Part shown: positions 51,046 through 59,382 of the stretch, one piece after another
How positions within the stretch are numbered: position 1 is the stretch's first letter
Layout: the number at the start of each line of letters is the position of its first letter
Assembly: GCF_025151045.1 (NCBI RefSeq)
Contig: NZ_CP102285.1
Span: 3,906,001-3,970,000, forward strand
Source: Parabacteroides johnsonii DSM 18315
GTDB lineage: Bacteria; Bacteroidota; Bacteroidia; Bacteroidales; Tannerellaceae
DNA length: 64,000 bases
Direction: 5' to 3'
The notes under the pieces: generated by a model
The model's database searches: none
Told to the model about the DNA's origin: nothing
What the model saw: the letters and a program-made list of their open reading frames with translations, nothing else
Made by a program: the position numbers and the translations under genes

Positions 51046-53301
51046 ATGGAGACATTTTATCTCTTTCTGATCATTTTTCTCTTTGTGCTGGCAGTGTTCG
51101 ACCTGTCAGTCGGAGTTAGTAACGATGCGGTCAATTTCATGAATTCGGCAATAGGCTCGAAAGCTGCATCTTTTAAAGTCATAATGGTGATTGCCGCGAT
51201 CGGCATCTTTGTCGGTGCCTCGCTTTCCAACGGTATGATGGACATTGCCAGGCACGGAATTTACCAGCCGCAACATTTCTACTTTTCGGAGATTATGTGT
51301 ATTTTGCTGGCTGTCATGCTCACTGATGTGGTGTTGCTGGATATTTTTAACTCTCTGGGAATGCCCACTTCGACTACCGTTTCGCTGGTTTTCGAATTGT
51401 TGGGCGGTACGGTTGCGATTTCATTAATCAAGATTGCCAATTCCAACGGTGCGCTCCAGTTGGGCGACCTGCTGAACACCGATAAGGCTTTTACGGTGAT
51501 ACTTGCCATTTTCCTTTCGGTGGCGATCGCTTTCTTCTTCGGGGCTATTGTCCAATATATCTCCCGTCTGATCTTTACCTTCAATTATAAGAAGTATGCG
51601 ACTTATTTCATCGGGCTGTTCGGTGGTCTGGCTGCAACTTCCATCCTTTATTTTATGCTGATCAAAGGTTTGAAGGAAAGCTCTTTTATGGAAGGCGATC
51701 TCAAAACGATGATCTATAGTAATACGGACACGATTGTGTGGGGAGCGCTTATCTTCTTCACTGTATTGATGCAGATTCTCCATTGGTTGAAGGTGAATGT
51801 CTTTAAAGTGGTGATCTTATTGGGTACGTTTGCTCTGGCATTGGCGTTTGCCGGTAACGACTTGGTGAACTTTATCGGTGTTCCGTTGGCAGGCTATTCT
51901 TCTTATATGGACCTGATGGCACAGGGTGGTACGACTACGACCGATACTTTCCTGATGGAGTCGTTGCTTGAACCGGCCAAAACCCCGTGGTACTTCCTTG
52001 TCGGTTCCGGTTTGGTCATGGTGGTTGCCTTGGCTACTTCGAAGAAGGCGCAGGCGGTGATTAAAACGTCTGTGGATCTGGCCCGACAGTCGGATGGAAA
52101 TGAGAATTTCGGAACGTCGCCCGTTGCACGTGTCCTGGTGCGTACGTGCAATAACGCTTCCAGTACGATATTGAGTGTGGTTCCTTTGCGTGTGAAGGAC
52201 TGGATCGACAGCCGTTTCAATAATAATGAGATAATACTTGCAGATAAGGCCAGTTTCGACTTGGTACGTGCTTCGGTGAATGTCGTGCTTTCCGGTCTCT
52301 TGATTGCGTTGGGTACTTCGTTGAAGTTGCCGTTGTCTACGACTTATGTAGCTTTCATGGTGGCGATGGGTAGTTCTTTGGCCGACCGTGCCTGGGGACG
52401 TGAAAGTGCGGTTTACCGTATCACCGGTGTGCTTTCCGTGATTGGTGGCTGGTTCATTACGGCAGGTGCAGCCTTTACGATCTGTTTTCTGGTCGCTCTG
52501 TTGATCCATGTCGGTGGTATTGCGGCAATGGCGGCAATGGTGGGGTTGGCGATCTATATGCTGATCCGCAACCAGATTCTGTATAAGAAAAAGATGAAGA
52601 AGGAAGCGATGCAGGAAGAAGTCGATTCTACGATTTCCAAGCTGCGTGAGACAAAGGACAAACGCGAAGCTCTTTCCTTGTTCCGCGAACATAGCCGCGA
52701 CGAGCTTTGTAATGTGCTGAACTTCGCTTCCGATGCTTTCAACCGCTCCGTTCATGGCTTTATGGACGAGAACCTGCGTGAACTTCGCAAGGTGATGAGC
52801 GCGATCGAGGAAAAGAAGAGTTACTTGAAACAGGTCAAACGTGTCGGCACATTGGGCGTTACCCAGTTGGAACATGATATTGCGATCGATAAAGGTTTGT
52901 ACTATTATCAGGGAAATGACTTTGCCAGTGAGATCGTGTTTAGTATCCGCCGTCTGACGGAACCGGGCAAGGAGCATGTCGACAACCATTTCAGCCCGCT
53001 CAGCGAAGTACAGAAGGAAGATTTCGGAAAGATGACCGATGAGATCGTTTCTTTCTTGAACCGCAGTTCAGCTATGATTGAAAGCAATGATTACCACCGT
53101 ATGGATGACCTGATCGCCGAATCGGTCGACCTGACAGCTAAACTGACACTTCTGAAAAAAGAGGAACTGAAACGTATCCAGGGACAGAGCGGCAGCACGA
53201 AGGTCAGCATGGTCTATCTGAATATGGTACAGGAAGCACAGAATGTGGTATCCTTTACGGCGAATTTGCTGAAGGTGAGCCGGAAGTTCCAAAAAGAATA
53301 A
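51046..53301 (+). CDS. PiT-family inorganic phosphate transporter fused to a PhoU-like domain
   Basis: This 751-residue inner-membrane phosphate transporter shows the two PiT signature repeats: GVSNDAVNFMNSAIGSKAA (about 22-40) and the paired AGNDLVNFIGVPLAGY (about 267-282), among 10 or more transmembrane helices to about residue 520. From about 525 to the end follows a soluble helical region of PhoU type (HSRDELCNVLNFASDAFNRSVHGFMDENLRELR...). PiT-PhoU fusions occur in Bacteroidales, where PhoU-like parts gate uptake. Downstream lie the 633-bp palindrome and the aminoethylphosphonate genes, which would release phosphate inside the cell; a functional link is an inference. Confidence 0.92.
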   Translation: METFYLFLIIFLFVLAVFDLSVGVSNDAVNFMNSAIGSKAASFKVIMVIAAIGIFVGASLSNGMMDIARHGIYQPQHFYFSEIMCILLAVMLTDVVLLDIFNSLGMPTSTTVSLVFELLGGTVAISLIKIANSNGALQLGDLLNTDKAFTVILAIFLSVAIAFFFGAIVQYISRLIFTFNYKKYATYFIGLFGGLAATSILYFMLIKGLKESSFMEGDLKTMIYSNTDTIVWGALIFFTVLMQILHWLKVNVFKVVILLGTFALALAFAGNDLVNFIGVPLAGYSSYMDLMAQGGTTTTDTFLMESLLEPAKTPWYFLVGSGLVMVVALATSKKAQAVIKTSVDLARQSDGNENFGTSPVARVLVRTCNNASSTILSVVPLRVKDWIDSRFNNNEIILADKASFDLVRASVNVVLSGLLIALGTSLKLPLSTTYVAFMVAMGSSLADRAWGRESAVYRITGVLSVIGGWFITAGAAFTICFLVALLIHVGGIAAMAAMVGLAIYMLIRNQILYKKKMKKEAMQEEVDSTISKLRETKDKREALSLFREHSRDELCNVLNFASDAFNRSVHGFMDENLRELRKVMSAIEEKKSYLKQVKRVGTLGVTQLEHDIAIDKGLYYYQGNDFASEIVFSIRRLTEPGKEHVDNHFSPLSEVQKEDFGKMTDEIVSFLNRSSAMIESNDYHRMDDLIAESVDLTAKLTLLKKEELKRIQGQSGSTKVSMVYLNMVQEAQNVVSFTANLLKVSRKFQKE

Positions 53302-53308
53302 TCGAGGT

Positions 53309-53941
53309 GTTACTTTGGGCTTGATCCAAAAGTAACCAAAAGATCAAGATTGTTCTGTTACTTTTCTCTTGAAAGAAAAGTAACCAAAAGTTCAAGGCTT
53401 AACCGTCTGGGCTACTCCGGGCAAAGACTACGCTGTCGCCTGCGAAACTCGCTTCGCTCAGACAGCGCAGGCTCCGGACGCTTCGTCTTTGCCCTCCGCT
53501 TGACGCCCATCCGCTTAGGCCTTTCGTAGAAAGCTGCGCTTTCTCTTGGGATGGCCGATGCCGACCGTTCTTCTGCGATCCCGCGTCAAGCGTGGGAACA
53601 GGATAGTTTCGAAGCACCCTCACAAGTGCGAGGATAAGCCCAGAGGCAACACGGAGGCAAATACAGGGACAAGCCCGGAGACAAGCATAGGAACAAGCCC
53701 GTTCCCACGCTTGACGCGGGATCACAAAAAACAGGCGGTATCGGCCATCCCCGAAGAGCCGTCAGGCTCTATTTCCGGCCTAAGCTGGTGAGCGTTAAGC
53801 GCAGAGACCGCAGTGAGCGCCCGGAGCGTCTGCTGTTTGAGCGAAGCGAGTTTCAGACGCGACAGCGAACGGAGGGAACGGAGTAGCGAAGCAGCTTAAG
53901 CCTTGATCTTTTGGTTACTTTTGGATCAAGCCAAAAGTAAC
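53309..53941. repeat. 633-bp nested palindromic element (MITE-like)
   Basis: The outer 40-base arms (53309-53348 and 53902-53941) are inverted copies with one mismatch. Inside, inverted pairs are nested in correct order: 53445-53460/53838-53853 (16 bases), 53514-53521/53777-53784 (8), 53548-53559/53740-53751 (12) and 53577-53599/53701-53723 (23, perfect). The central loop (53600-53700) holds degenerate ACAAGC-type direct repeats. On the left, a second variant of the arm (53357-53400) has its own perfect 11-bp hairpin. GC content is higher than around it. No credible gene is found; the last base is the final base of the neighbouring stop codon. Confidence 0.9.
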
Positions 53942-54819
53942 TATAACAATAGCATTGTCTTCTCTTTGACAAGATCACTCTCATCCATCTGAAGCGAAGG
54001 AACCGTACACATCTTGATATAGTCGCCGGTCTGACAGGTGTAGTCATAATAGGCCTGTTGCTCGGGGGTGAAATCCTCCTTTTGGATCAGGCCGCTTTTC
54101 ATGGATAAAAATTCTTCCGTATCCGTGCAGTCCGACTCCTTGATAAGCAGGATACGGCGTGCGACCGGGTTCCGATTGTAGTCAAGCCCGATATATAGAC
54201 CGCGCAGTTGCCGGGGATTCCGGAAAAATGGGATTTGCAGATAGATTGTTACTAGCGTGAATTGAGGCGAGGGGTTTTCGCTGAACATACAATAAAAGTT
54301 CTGCGGATCACCTGTGACTCCCATGCCCCATTGCGCCTCCCCGTAAGCATTTAACCGCCCGATGCGGATGTACTCCTTGTTTTCGGACAGGCTGATGATG
54401 AAAGGTTCCATCTTCAGGCAGTCCGAAGAAGAAGAAAGGCTGTAACTCGTATAAAGTCCGCATATGTTGTCCACCCGTGTGGTGGAAAGCTGTATTTCTT
54501 CTTGCAAATGTTCGAGGAAAGGGTTGGCTTTCCGGTCGGATTGCATGTTCGGTTCCATCCCGTCCAAACGTTCCAACAGTTCCGGTAGGATGGACAGCAG
54601 GCGCCGTTTGGATATGTTGTTGACCAACACGATCGCATGGTCCAAAGCTTCCTCGTGCGGGCAGTTTTTTAGTTCCTCGAAATAAGCCGGAAGCACTGTC
54701 GTGTACAAAGAAGACAGGATGCTGGGAGCCATTCCGGCACAGTCGGCAATCTCCTTCATTTTTATCCCGTTATTGCGCAGATATTCTATCCGCCGGTAGA
54801 GTTCACGGAAGTCGTCCAT
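53941..54819 (-). CDS. predicted helix-turn-helix regulator, divergent from the aminoethylphosphonate genes
   Basis: This 292-residue soluble protein begins MDDFRELYRRIEYLRNNG followed by KMKEIADCAGMAPSILSSLY, which reads as a helix-turn-helix (about residues 20-42). The rest (helices to about 110, then mixed alpha/beta to the end) shows no known ligand domain. I chose the ATG at 54819; the frame is open to a TTG at 54849. It is divergently transcribed from the DUF5690 transporter gene with a 197-bp gap, the layout of a local regulator. Its stop codon shares a base with the 633-bp palindrome. Regulation of the phn genes is inferred from position only. Confidence 0.65.
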   Translation of the reverse strand: MDDFRELYRRIEYLRNNGIKMKEIADCAGMAPSILSSLYTTVLPAYFEELKNCPHEEALDHAIVLVNNISKRRLLSILPELLERLDGMEPNMQSDRKANPFLEHLQEEIQLSTTRVDNICGLYTSYSLSSSSDCLKMEPFIISLSENKEYIRIGRLNAYGEAQWGMGVTGDPQNFYCMFSENPSPQFTLVTIYLQIPFFRNPRQLRGLYIGLDYNRNPVARRILLIKESDCTDTEEFLSMKSGLIQKEDFTPEQQAYYDYTCQTGDYIKMCTVPSLQMDESDLVKEKTMLLL

Positions 54820-54981
54820 GTTGTTCTTGTTTACTGTTTTGTATTGCAAAATAAGTACAAACGTGTTGCATTTCCGTTACATGAATGTTACATAAATATT
54901 GCTTTATAACCGATTGATTTATAATACATATAAATAATAAACATTCATGCCTTCAGTAATATTCCTGTAATATATCACGCC

Positions 54982-54989
54982 TACTTTTG
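54982..54989 (+). promoter_or_regulatory. -7 box of the DUF5690/phnX/phnW operon
   Basis: TACTTTTG fits TAnnTTTG and lies 27 bases before the DUF5690 start; no matching -33 box, as would fit a regulated promoter. Confidence 0.45.
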
Positions 54990-55016
54990 CTGCCGTAAAC
55001 AAAATGACAGTGTGTT

Positions 55017-56363
55017 ATGAACTACGAACAACAAACTAAAAATCCATCTCGGAAACGGTTATCCGATTTTCTTTTTATCCTCTGGGCCGGCGGTGCGGCT
55101 CTTTTGTCTTACTCATTGGTATATGCACTGCGCAAGCCTTATACGGCGGCTGCTTTTGAGGATGTCGAGTTTTTCGATATGGATTATAAAGTGGTTGTTA
55201 CAATCTCCCAGATAGTAGGATATGTGATTTCGAAGTTTATGGGGATCAAGCTGATCTCCGAACTGAGACGGGAAGAGCGTTTGAAGTTTATCCTGATGTC
55301 TGTCGTGATGGCGGAGCTTTCGTTGGTTTTCTTCGGTCTGCTTTCCGCTCCTTACAATATTGCAGCTATGTTCCTGAACGGCTTGTCGCTGGGTTGTATG
55401 TGGGGTGTGATCTTTAGTTTTATCGAAGGGCGTCGGATGACGGATATCCTTGCCAGCCTGTTAGGAGTCAGCATGGTGATCAGTTCCGGGACGGCTAAGT
55501 CGGCAGGGTTGTATGTTATGAATAACCTGCATGTGAATGAGTTCTGGATGCCTGCGCTGATCGGAGCTGTTGCACTGCCCCTTTTGGCGTTGCTCGGATA
55601 TGCCTTGGATCGTCTGCCGCAACCGACCGAAGAAGATATTGCGATGAAGTCGGAGCGTGCAACACTGAACGGGAAACAGCGTTGGGAGTTGTTCAAGAAT
55701 TTTATGCCTTTCCTCATGATGTTATTCGTTGCCAATATAGCCATCGTGGTGCTGCGCGATATAAAAGAAGACTTTTTAGTGAATATCATCGATGTTTCCA
55801 AGTATTCGCCTTGGCTTTTTGCGAAGATCGACAGTGTGGTGACGCTTATCATCCTGGTGGTTTTCGGGTTGATGGTCTTTGTGAAGGACAATCTGAAAGC
55901 GCTTTCCATCCTTTTCGGATTGATTATTACGGGGATGGTCGTGATGTCTGTTATCTCTTTCGGGCAGGAACGGTTCCAGCTTTCTCCCGTTGTCTGGCTG
56001 TTCATCCAGAGTCTTTGCCTGTATATCGCGTATCTTACTTTCCAGACAGTTTTCTTCGACCGGTTCATTGCCTGCTTCAAGATTCATGGGAATGTAGGGT
56101 TCTTTATTGTGACGACGGACTTTTTAGGATATACCGGGACAGTGCTGGTGCTCGTGTTGAAGGAATTTTGCAACCCGCATATCGACTGGGCGGTATTTTA
56201 TAACCAGTTTGCCGGATATGTCGGCATCTTCTGCTGTATCACCTTCATCTGTTCCTTTGTATATTTGCATCAGCGTTTCCGCAAGGAAAACGGATTGGCT
56301 GCCAAAAACAACGCAGTGCTCGAATTGGATACGGCTCCGCGGAACGCGATCACGATGGCTTGA
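55017..56363 (+). CDS. DUF5690 family MFS-like transporter, probable aminoethylphosphonate importer
   Basis: The 448-residue integral membrane protein has about 12 predicted helices in an MFS-like arrangement. It opens with FLFILWAGGAALLSYSLVYALRKPYTAAAF, a pattern reminiscent of the organophosphate:phosphate antiporter branch (UhpT/GlpT), and contains the DUF5690 family signature region LNGLSLGCMWGVIFSFIEGRRMTD (about 125-148). It is the first gene of an operon with phnX (36 bp downstream) and phnW, so import of 2-aminoethylphosphonate or a related phosphonate is the most economical role. That assignment is inferred from context. Confidence 0.8.
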   Translation: MNYEQQTKNPSRKRLSDFLFILWAGGAALLSYSLVYALRKPYTAAAFEDVEFFDMDYKVVVTISQIVGYVISKFMGIKLISELRREERLKFILMSVVMAELSLVFFGLLSAPYNIAAMFLNGLSLGCMWGVIFSFIEGRRMTDILASLLGVSMVISSGTAKSAGLYVMNNLHVNEFWMPALIGAVALPLLALLGYALDRLPQPTEEDIAMKSERATLNGKQRWELFKNFMPFLMMLFVANIAIVVLRDIKEDFLVNIIDVSKYSPWLFAKIDSVVTLIILVVFGLMVFVKDNLKALSILFGLIITGMVVMSVISFGQERFQLSPVVWLFIQSLCLYIAYLTFQTVFFDRFIACFKIHGNVGFFIVTTDFLGYTGTVLVLVLKEFCNPHIDWAVFYNQFAGYVGIFCCITFICSFVYLHQRFRKENGLAAKNNAVLELDTAPRNAITMA

Positions 56364-56399
56364 TAAACGAATCAGTATAATAAAAGAAATAAATCAGTT

Positions 56400-57188
56400 A
56401 TGAAAAAGATTTCGTGTGTGATTATGGATTGGGCCGGAACGGCTGTCGATTTCGGCTGCTTTGCCCCTTTGAATGCTTTCCTGAAAGTTTTCTCCGAAGA
56501 AAAAGGGATTGATATCACCTACCGGCAGGCACGTGAGCCGATGGGATTGTTGAAAATAGACCATATCAAGGCAATCCTGAATATGCCGGAAGTAAAAGCC
56601 AAATTCCAAGCTCGCTATAACCGTGACTGGAACATGGATGATGTAAATGAAATGTACCGGAGTTTCGAGAAGCATTTGTTCTCGTCTCTTCGCAACTTTA
56701 CGGACCCGATCCCCGGTGTGTTGGATACGATGAAACTATTGCGCGAAGAAGGAATTAAGATCGGTTCGACAACAGGCTATACGCAGGCGATGATGGATGT
56801 GGTCCGTCCCGATGCGGCTGCTAAAGGCTATGTGGTGGATAATTTGGTTACTCCGGACGATGTTCCCGCCGGACGTCCTGCCCCGTATATGATCTATAAG
56901 AATATGATCGATCTGGCTATTCCTTCTGTCGATAATGTGGTGAAGGTGGGTGACACGATTGCCGATATCAAGGAAGGAGTGAACGCCAAAGTATGGAGCA
57001 TCGGCATCGTGACCGGCAGCAACGAGATGGGACTGACAGAAGAGGAATACAACCACCGTTCGCCGGACGAACTGATCGAACTCAAGCGCGAAGTGCGTGA
57101 ACGGCTGTTGAATGCCGGCGCCCATTTCGTCTTGGACAATATTACGGAACTTCCCGCCTGCATTGAGAAAATTAACGGTAAATATTGA
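56400..57188 (+). CDS. phnX: phosphonoacetaldehyde hydrolase
   Basis: This HAD-superfamily enzyme cleaves the C-P bond of phosphonoacetaldehyde to acetaldehyde and phosphate. It has 262 residues: nucleophile Asp10 in MDWAGTAVD, Schiff-base Lys52 in EPMGLLKIDH, and the later HAD motifs (GSTTGYT with the serine/threonine, KVGDTIADIKEG). The length matches the family. It forms an operon with phnW, which produces its substrate; their gap is 17 bp. It lies 36 bp downstream of the DUF5690 transporter gene. Confidence 0.95.
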   Translation: MKKISCVIMDWAGTAVDFGCFAPLNAFLKVFSEEKGIDITYRQAREPMGLLKIDHIKAILNMPEVKAKFQARYNRDWNMDDVNEMYRSFEKHLFSSLRNFTDPIPGVLDTMKLLREEGIKIGSTTGYTQAMMDVVRPDAAAKGYVVDNLVTPDDVPAGRPAPYMIYKNMIDLAIPSVDNVVKVGDTIADIKEGVNAKVWSIGIVTGSNEMGLTEEEYNHRSPDELIELKREVRERLLNAGAHFVLDNITELPACIEKINGKY

Positions 57189-57205
57189 TTTATAATAAGA
57201 ACGTC

Positions 57206-58303
57206 ATGAATACAAAAAGAAACTACCTGCTGCTTACCCCCGGTCCCTTGAGCACATCCGAAACAGTTCGCGAAGCGATGCTTCAGGATTGGTGTACCTG
57301 GGATAAAGATTATAACGAAGGAATTGTAACCCCTATCCGTAAAGGTCTGTTGGCTATTGCCGGACTGGATGAGGACGAATATACGGATGTCTTGTTGCAA
57401 GGCAGCGGGACATATTGTGTGGAGGCTACCATCGGTGCGGCTGTGAAACCGACCGACAAACTCCTGATCCTGGCAAACGGCGCCTACGGCAAACGTATGG
57501 CACAGATCGCAGAATACTACCATATTGACCATGTGCTGATCTCCCTGCACGAGACGGAACTGGTGACCGGCGAAGTGGCCCGCAAGGCCCTCGAAGCCAA
57601 TCCGGGCATCACACATCTGTCGATGGTACACAGCGAAACGACTACCGGCCTGTTGAACCCGATCGAAGAAGTGGCCGAAGTCCTGAAGGGTCGTAACATC
57701 ACCTTTATCGTAGATGCCATGAGCAGCTTCGGCGGTGTGCCAATTGATATGAAGAAGCTGGATATTGACTTTTTAGTCAGCAGCGCCAACAAATGTATCC
57801 AGGGGGTTCCCGGTTTCGGCTTTATCATTGCGAAGAAAGATAAGCTGGTGGCCACGAAAGGAAATGCCCGCTCTCTCTCACTCGACATCTATGCGCAGTG
57901 GGAAACGATGGAAAAAGGCGGCGGCAAATGGCGTTTTACGTCGCCAACACATGTGGTGCACGCTTTTTATCAGGCCATGAAAGAGCTGAATGAAGAAGGT
58001 GGTATCGCTGCCCGTTCGGAACGCTATAAGCAAAATCACCGTACATTGGTCGATGGTATGCGTGCGTTAGGTTTCAAGACCTTGCTGCCGGATGCTTCGC
58101 AAGGCCCGATCATCACTTCTTTTCTGTATCCTTCTGCCGACTTCGATTTCCAGGCTTTCTACAATCAGTTGAAGGCGAAAGGCTTCGTCATCTATCCCGG
58201 TAAAATCTCCGACGCCGATACATTCCGTATCGGGAACATCGGTGATATCTTCCCTAACGATATGGAGGCGCTTTTGCAGGCGATACGATCAATAAACTAC
58301 TAA
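57206..58303 (+). CDS. phnW: 2-aminoethylphosphonate--pyruvate transaminase
   Basis: This PLP-dependent aminotransferase converts 2-aminoethylphosphonate and pyruvate to phosphonoacetaldehyde and alanine. It has 365 residues from the ATG at 57206, which I prefer to the in-frame TTG at 57185 because the protein then starts MNTKRNYLLLTPGPL, the family's usual opening. Asp170 in VDAMSSFGG and the PLP lysine Lys196 in SSANKCIQGVPGFGF are present. The C-terminal FRIGNIGDIF is typical. It is the last gene of the operon; the product is consumed by PhnX. Confidence 0.95.
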   Translation: MNTKRNYLLLTPGPLSTSETVREAMLQDWCTWDKDYNEGIVTPIRKGLLAIAGLDEDEYTDVLLQGSGTYCVEATIGAAVKPTDKLLILANGAYGKRMAQIAEYYHIDHVLISLHETELVTGEVARKALEANPGITHLSMVHSETTTGLLNPIEEVAEVLKGRNITFIVDAMSSFGGVPIDMKKLDIDFLVSSANKCIQGVPGFGFIIAKKDKLVATKGNARSLSLDIYAQWETMEKGGGKWRFTSPTHVVHAFYQAMKELNEEGGIAARSERYKQNHRTLVDGMRALGFKTLLPDASQGPIITSFLYPSADFDFQAFYNQLKAKGFVIYPGKISDADTFRIGNIGDIFPNDMEALLQAIRSINY

Positions 58304-58328
58304 AAAGTTTTAACATCCTTATAAATGA

Positions 58329-58478
58329 GGGTGTGTCAAATTGATATTACCGGGCGCAGACGACTCAGAACACGCAGACGGAGGCGGATTTATTTTGTTG
58401 ATAATTAATAGTATCTGTGTTAATCAGTGCTTGTATGTGTCATCTGTGTCCCATGAATGCCGATATTTGACACATCCC
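58329..58478. repeat. 150-bp inverted-repeat element after phnW
   Basis: GGGTGTGTCAAAT (58329-58341) and ATTTGACACATCCC (58465-58478) are inverted copies with one extra base. Between them is an ATCTGTGTTAATCAGTG-like stretch. It may act as terminator for phnW or be a small mobile repeat. Confidence 0.6.
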
Positions 58479-58564
58479 GTTTTACCGTTAAGAAATAGCA
58501 AATCGATAGTTGCGATGTAAGAAGATTTTTGTTCCTTTGGGGGCGAAAATCAATAAGGCATTTA

Positions 58565-59353
58565 GTGAAATCTTTTATTTGCATCCTGCTGGTATTATTC
58601 CAGTTTACAATATTTACAACGGTAGGAGCGGTTTGCGAACCGCCCTTCCGTCTTTCCGTATCCGATACGGGAGTACAGGACAGTGTATCCCGGATGTCTG
58701 TCGTCGAATATAAATTCAAACCGAAAAGCTTGATCCTTCCTGCCTCCTTGATAACAGTCGGGGCGATTGGCACTGCCATAGACGGGATGAACGATTTCCA
58801 CCTCTTTTCCCGCAAAGATTCTGTCAAGAAGATACGGATCGACGATTATATGGAATGGGGCATGCTGGGGTGGGTTTTTGTCTGCGACCTGATGGGGAAG
58901 GAGAAACATAATTGGGTGGACCAGCTTTGTCTGGTTGTCATTGCCGAAGGCTTCAATGCCGCCATGACACGGACAGTCAAATATACTGTAGGTGAAATAC
59001 GTCCTGACGGCGGTCCCCATTCGTTCCCTTCCGGACATACCGCCAATGCTTTCTTAGGGGCGCATATCGCCTGGAAGGAATTTAAGGACAGCAGCCCGGT
59101 TTTAGCCTATTCCGGTTATGCGCTGGCGACTTTCGTTGCTTGTTCACGCTTGTATAACAACCGGCATTGGGTGGCCGATGTGGTGGCGGGAGCTGGTTTC
59201 GGTATCCTTTCTGTCGAACTTGCCTATCTGACTTATTTTCCCATCCGTAACGCGATCGCCCGTAAAATCAATATGAAGGGAAGTGATCGCCTGGTTGTCG
59301 CTCCGGCGCTTGGTCCTACTGGGGGAGGCCTTTATTTGTCATGGAAATTTTGA
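58565..59353 (+). CDS. PAP2 family phosphatase, exported
   Basis: This membrane-associated phosphatase belongs to the PAP2/lipid phosphatase superfamily and probably acts on lipid phosphates (undecaprenyl or phosphatidate type). The three motifs are in order: KYTVGEIRP (KX6RP), PSGH and SRLYNNRHWVADV (SRX5HX3D). I use the GTG at 58565, which gives a normal signal sequence (KSFICILLVLFQFTIFTTVGA); the open frame reaches a TTG at 58529. The central VFVCDLMGK and late GAGFGILSVELAYLTYF segments are hydrophobic. It is a single gene; the only nearby function is the phosphonate operon, with no clear tie. Confidence 0.85.
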   Translation: MKSFICILLVLFQFTIFTTVGAVCEPPFRLSVSDTGVQDSVSRMSVVEYKFKPKSLILPASLITVGAIGTAIDGMNDFHLFSRKDSVKKIRIDDYMEWGMLGWVFVCDLMGKEKHNWVDQLCLVVIAEGFNAAMTRTVKYTVGEIRPDGGPHSFPSGHTANAFLGAHIAWKEFKDSSPVLAYSGYALATFVACSRLYNNRHWVADVVAGAGFGILSVELAYLTYFPIRNAIARKINMKGSDRLVVAPALGPTGGGLYLSWKF

Positions 59354-59382
59354 TGACTTGTGATTTAGATGCCGATGATAAA

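Noticed and set aside
51817..52989. 390-codon minus-strand frame inside the PiT gene
   Set aside because: It has a His/Arg/Thr-rich composition typical of antisense reading of a membrane protein gene.
53600..53700. CRISPR-like short repeats in the loop of the palindrome
   Set aside because: The ACAAGC-type units are degenerate and tightly packed with no spacers of constant length; no cas gene is in the window.
53399..53725. 108-codon minus-strand frame inside the 633-bp palindrome
   Set aside because: Composition is dictated by the inverted repeats and no family features are seen; treated as non-coding.
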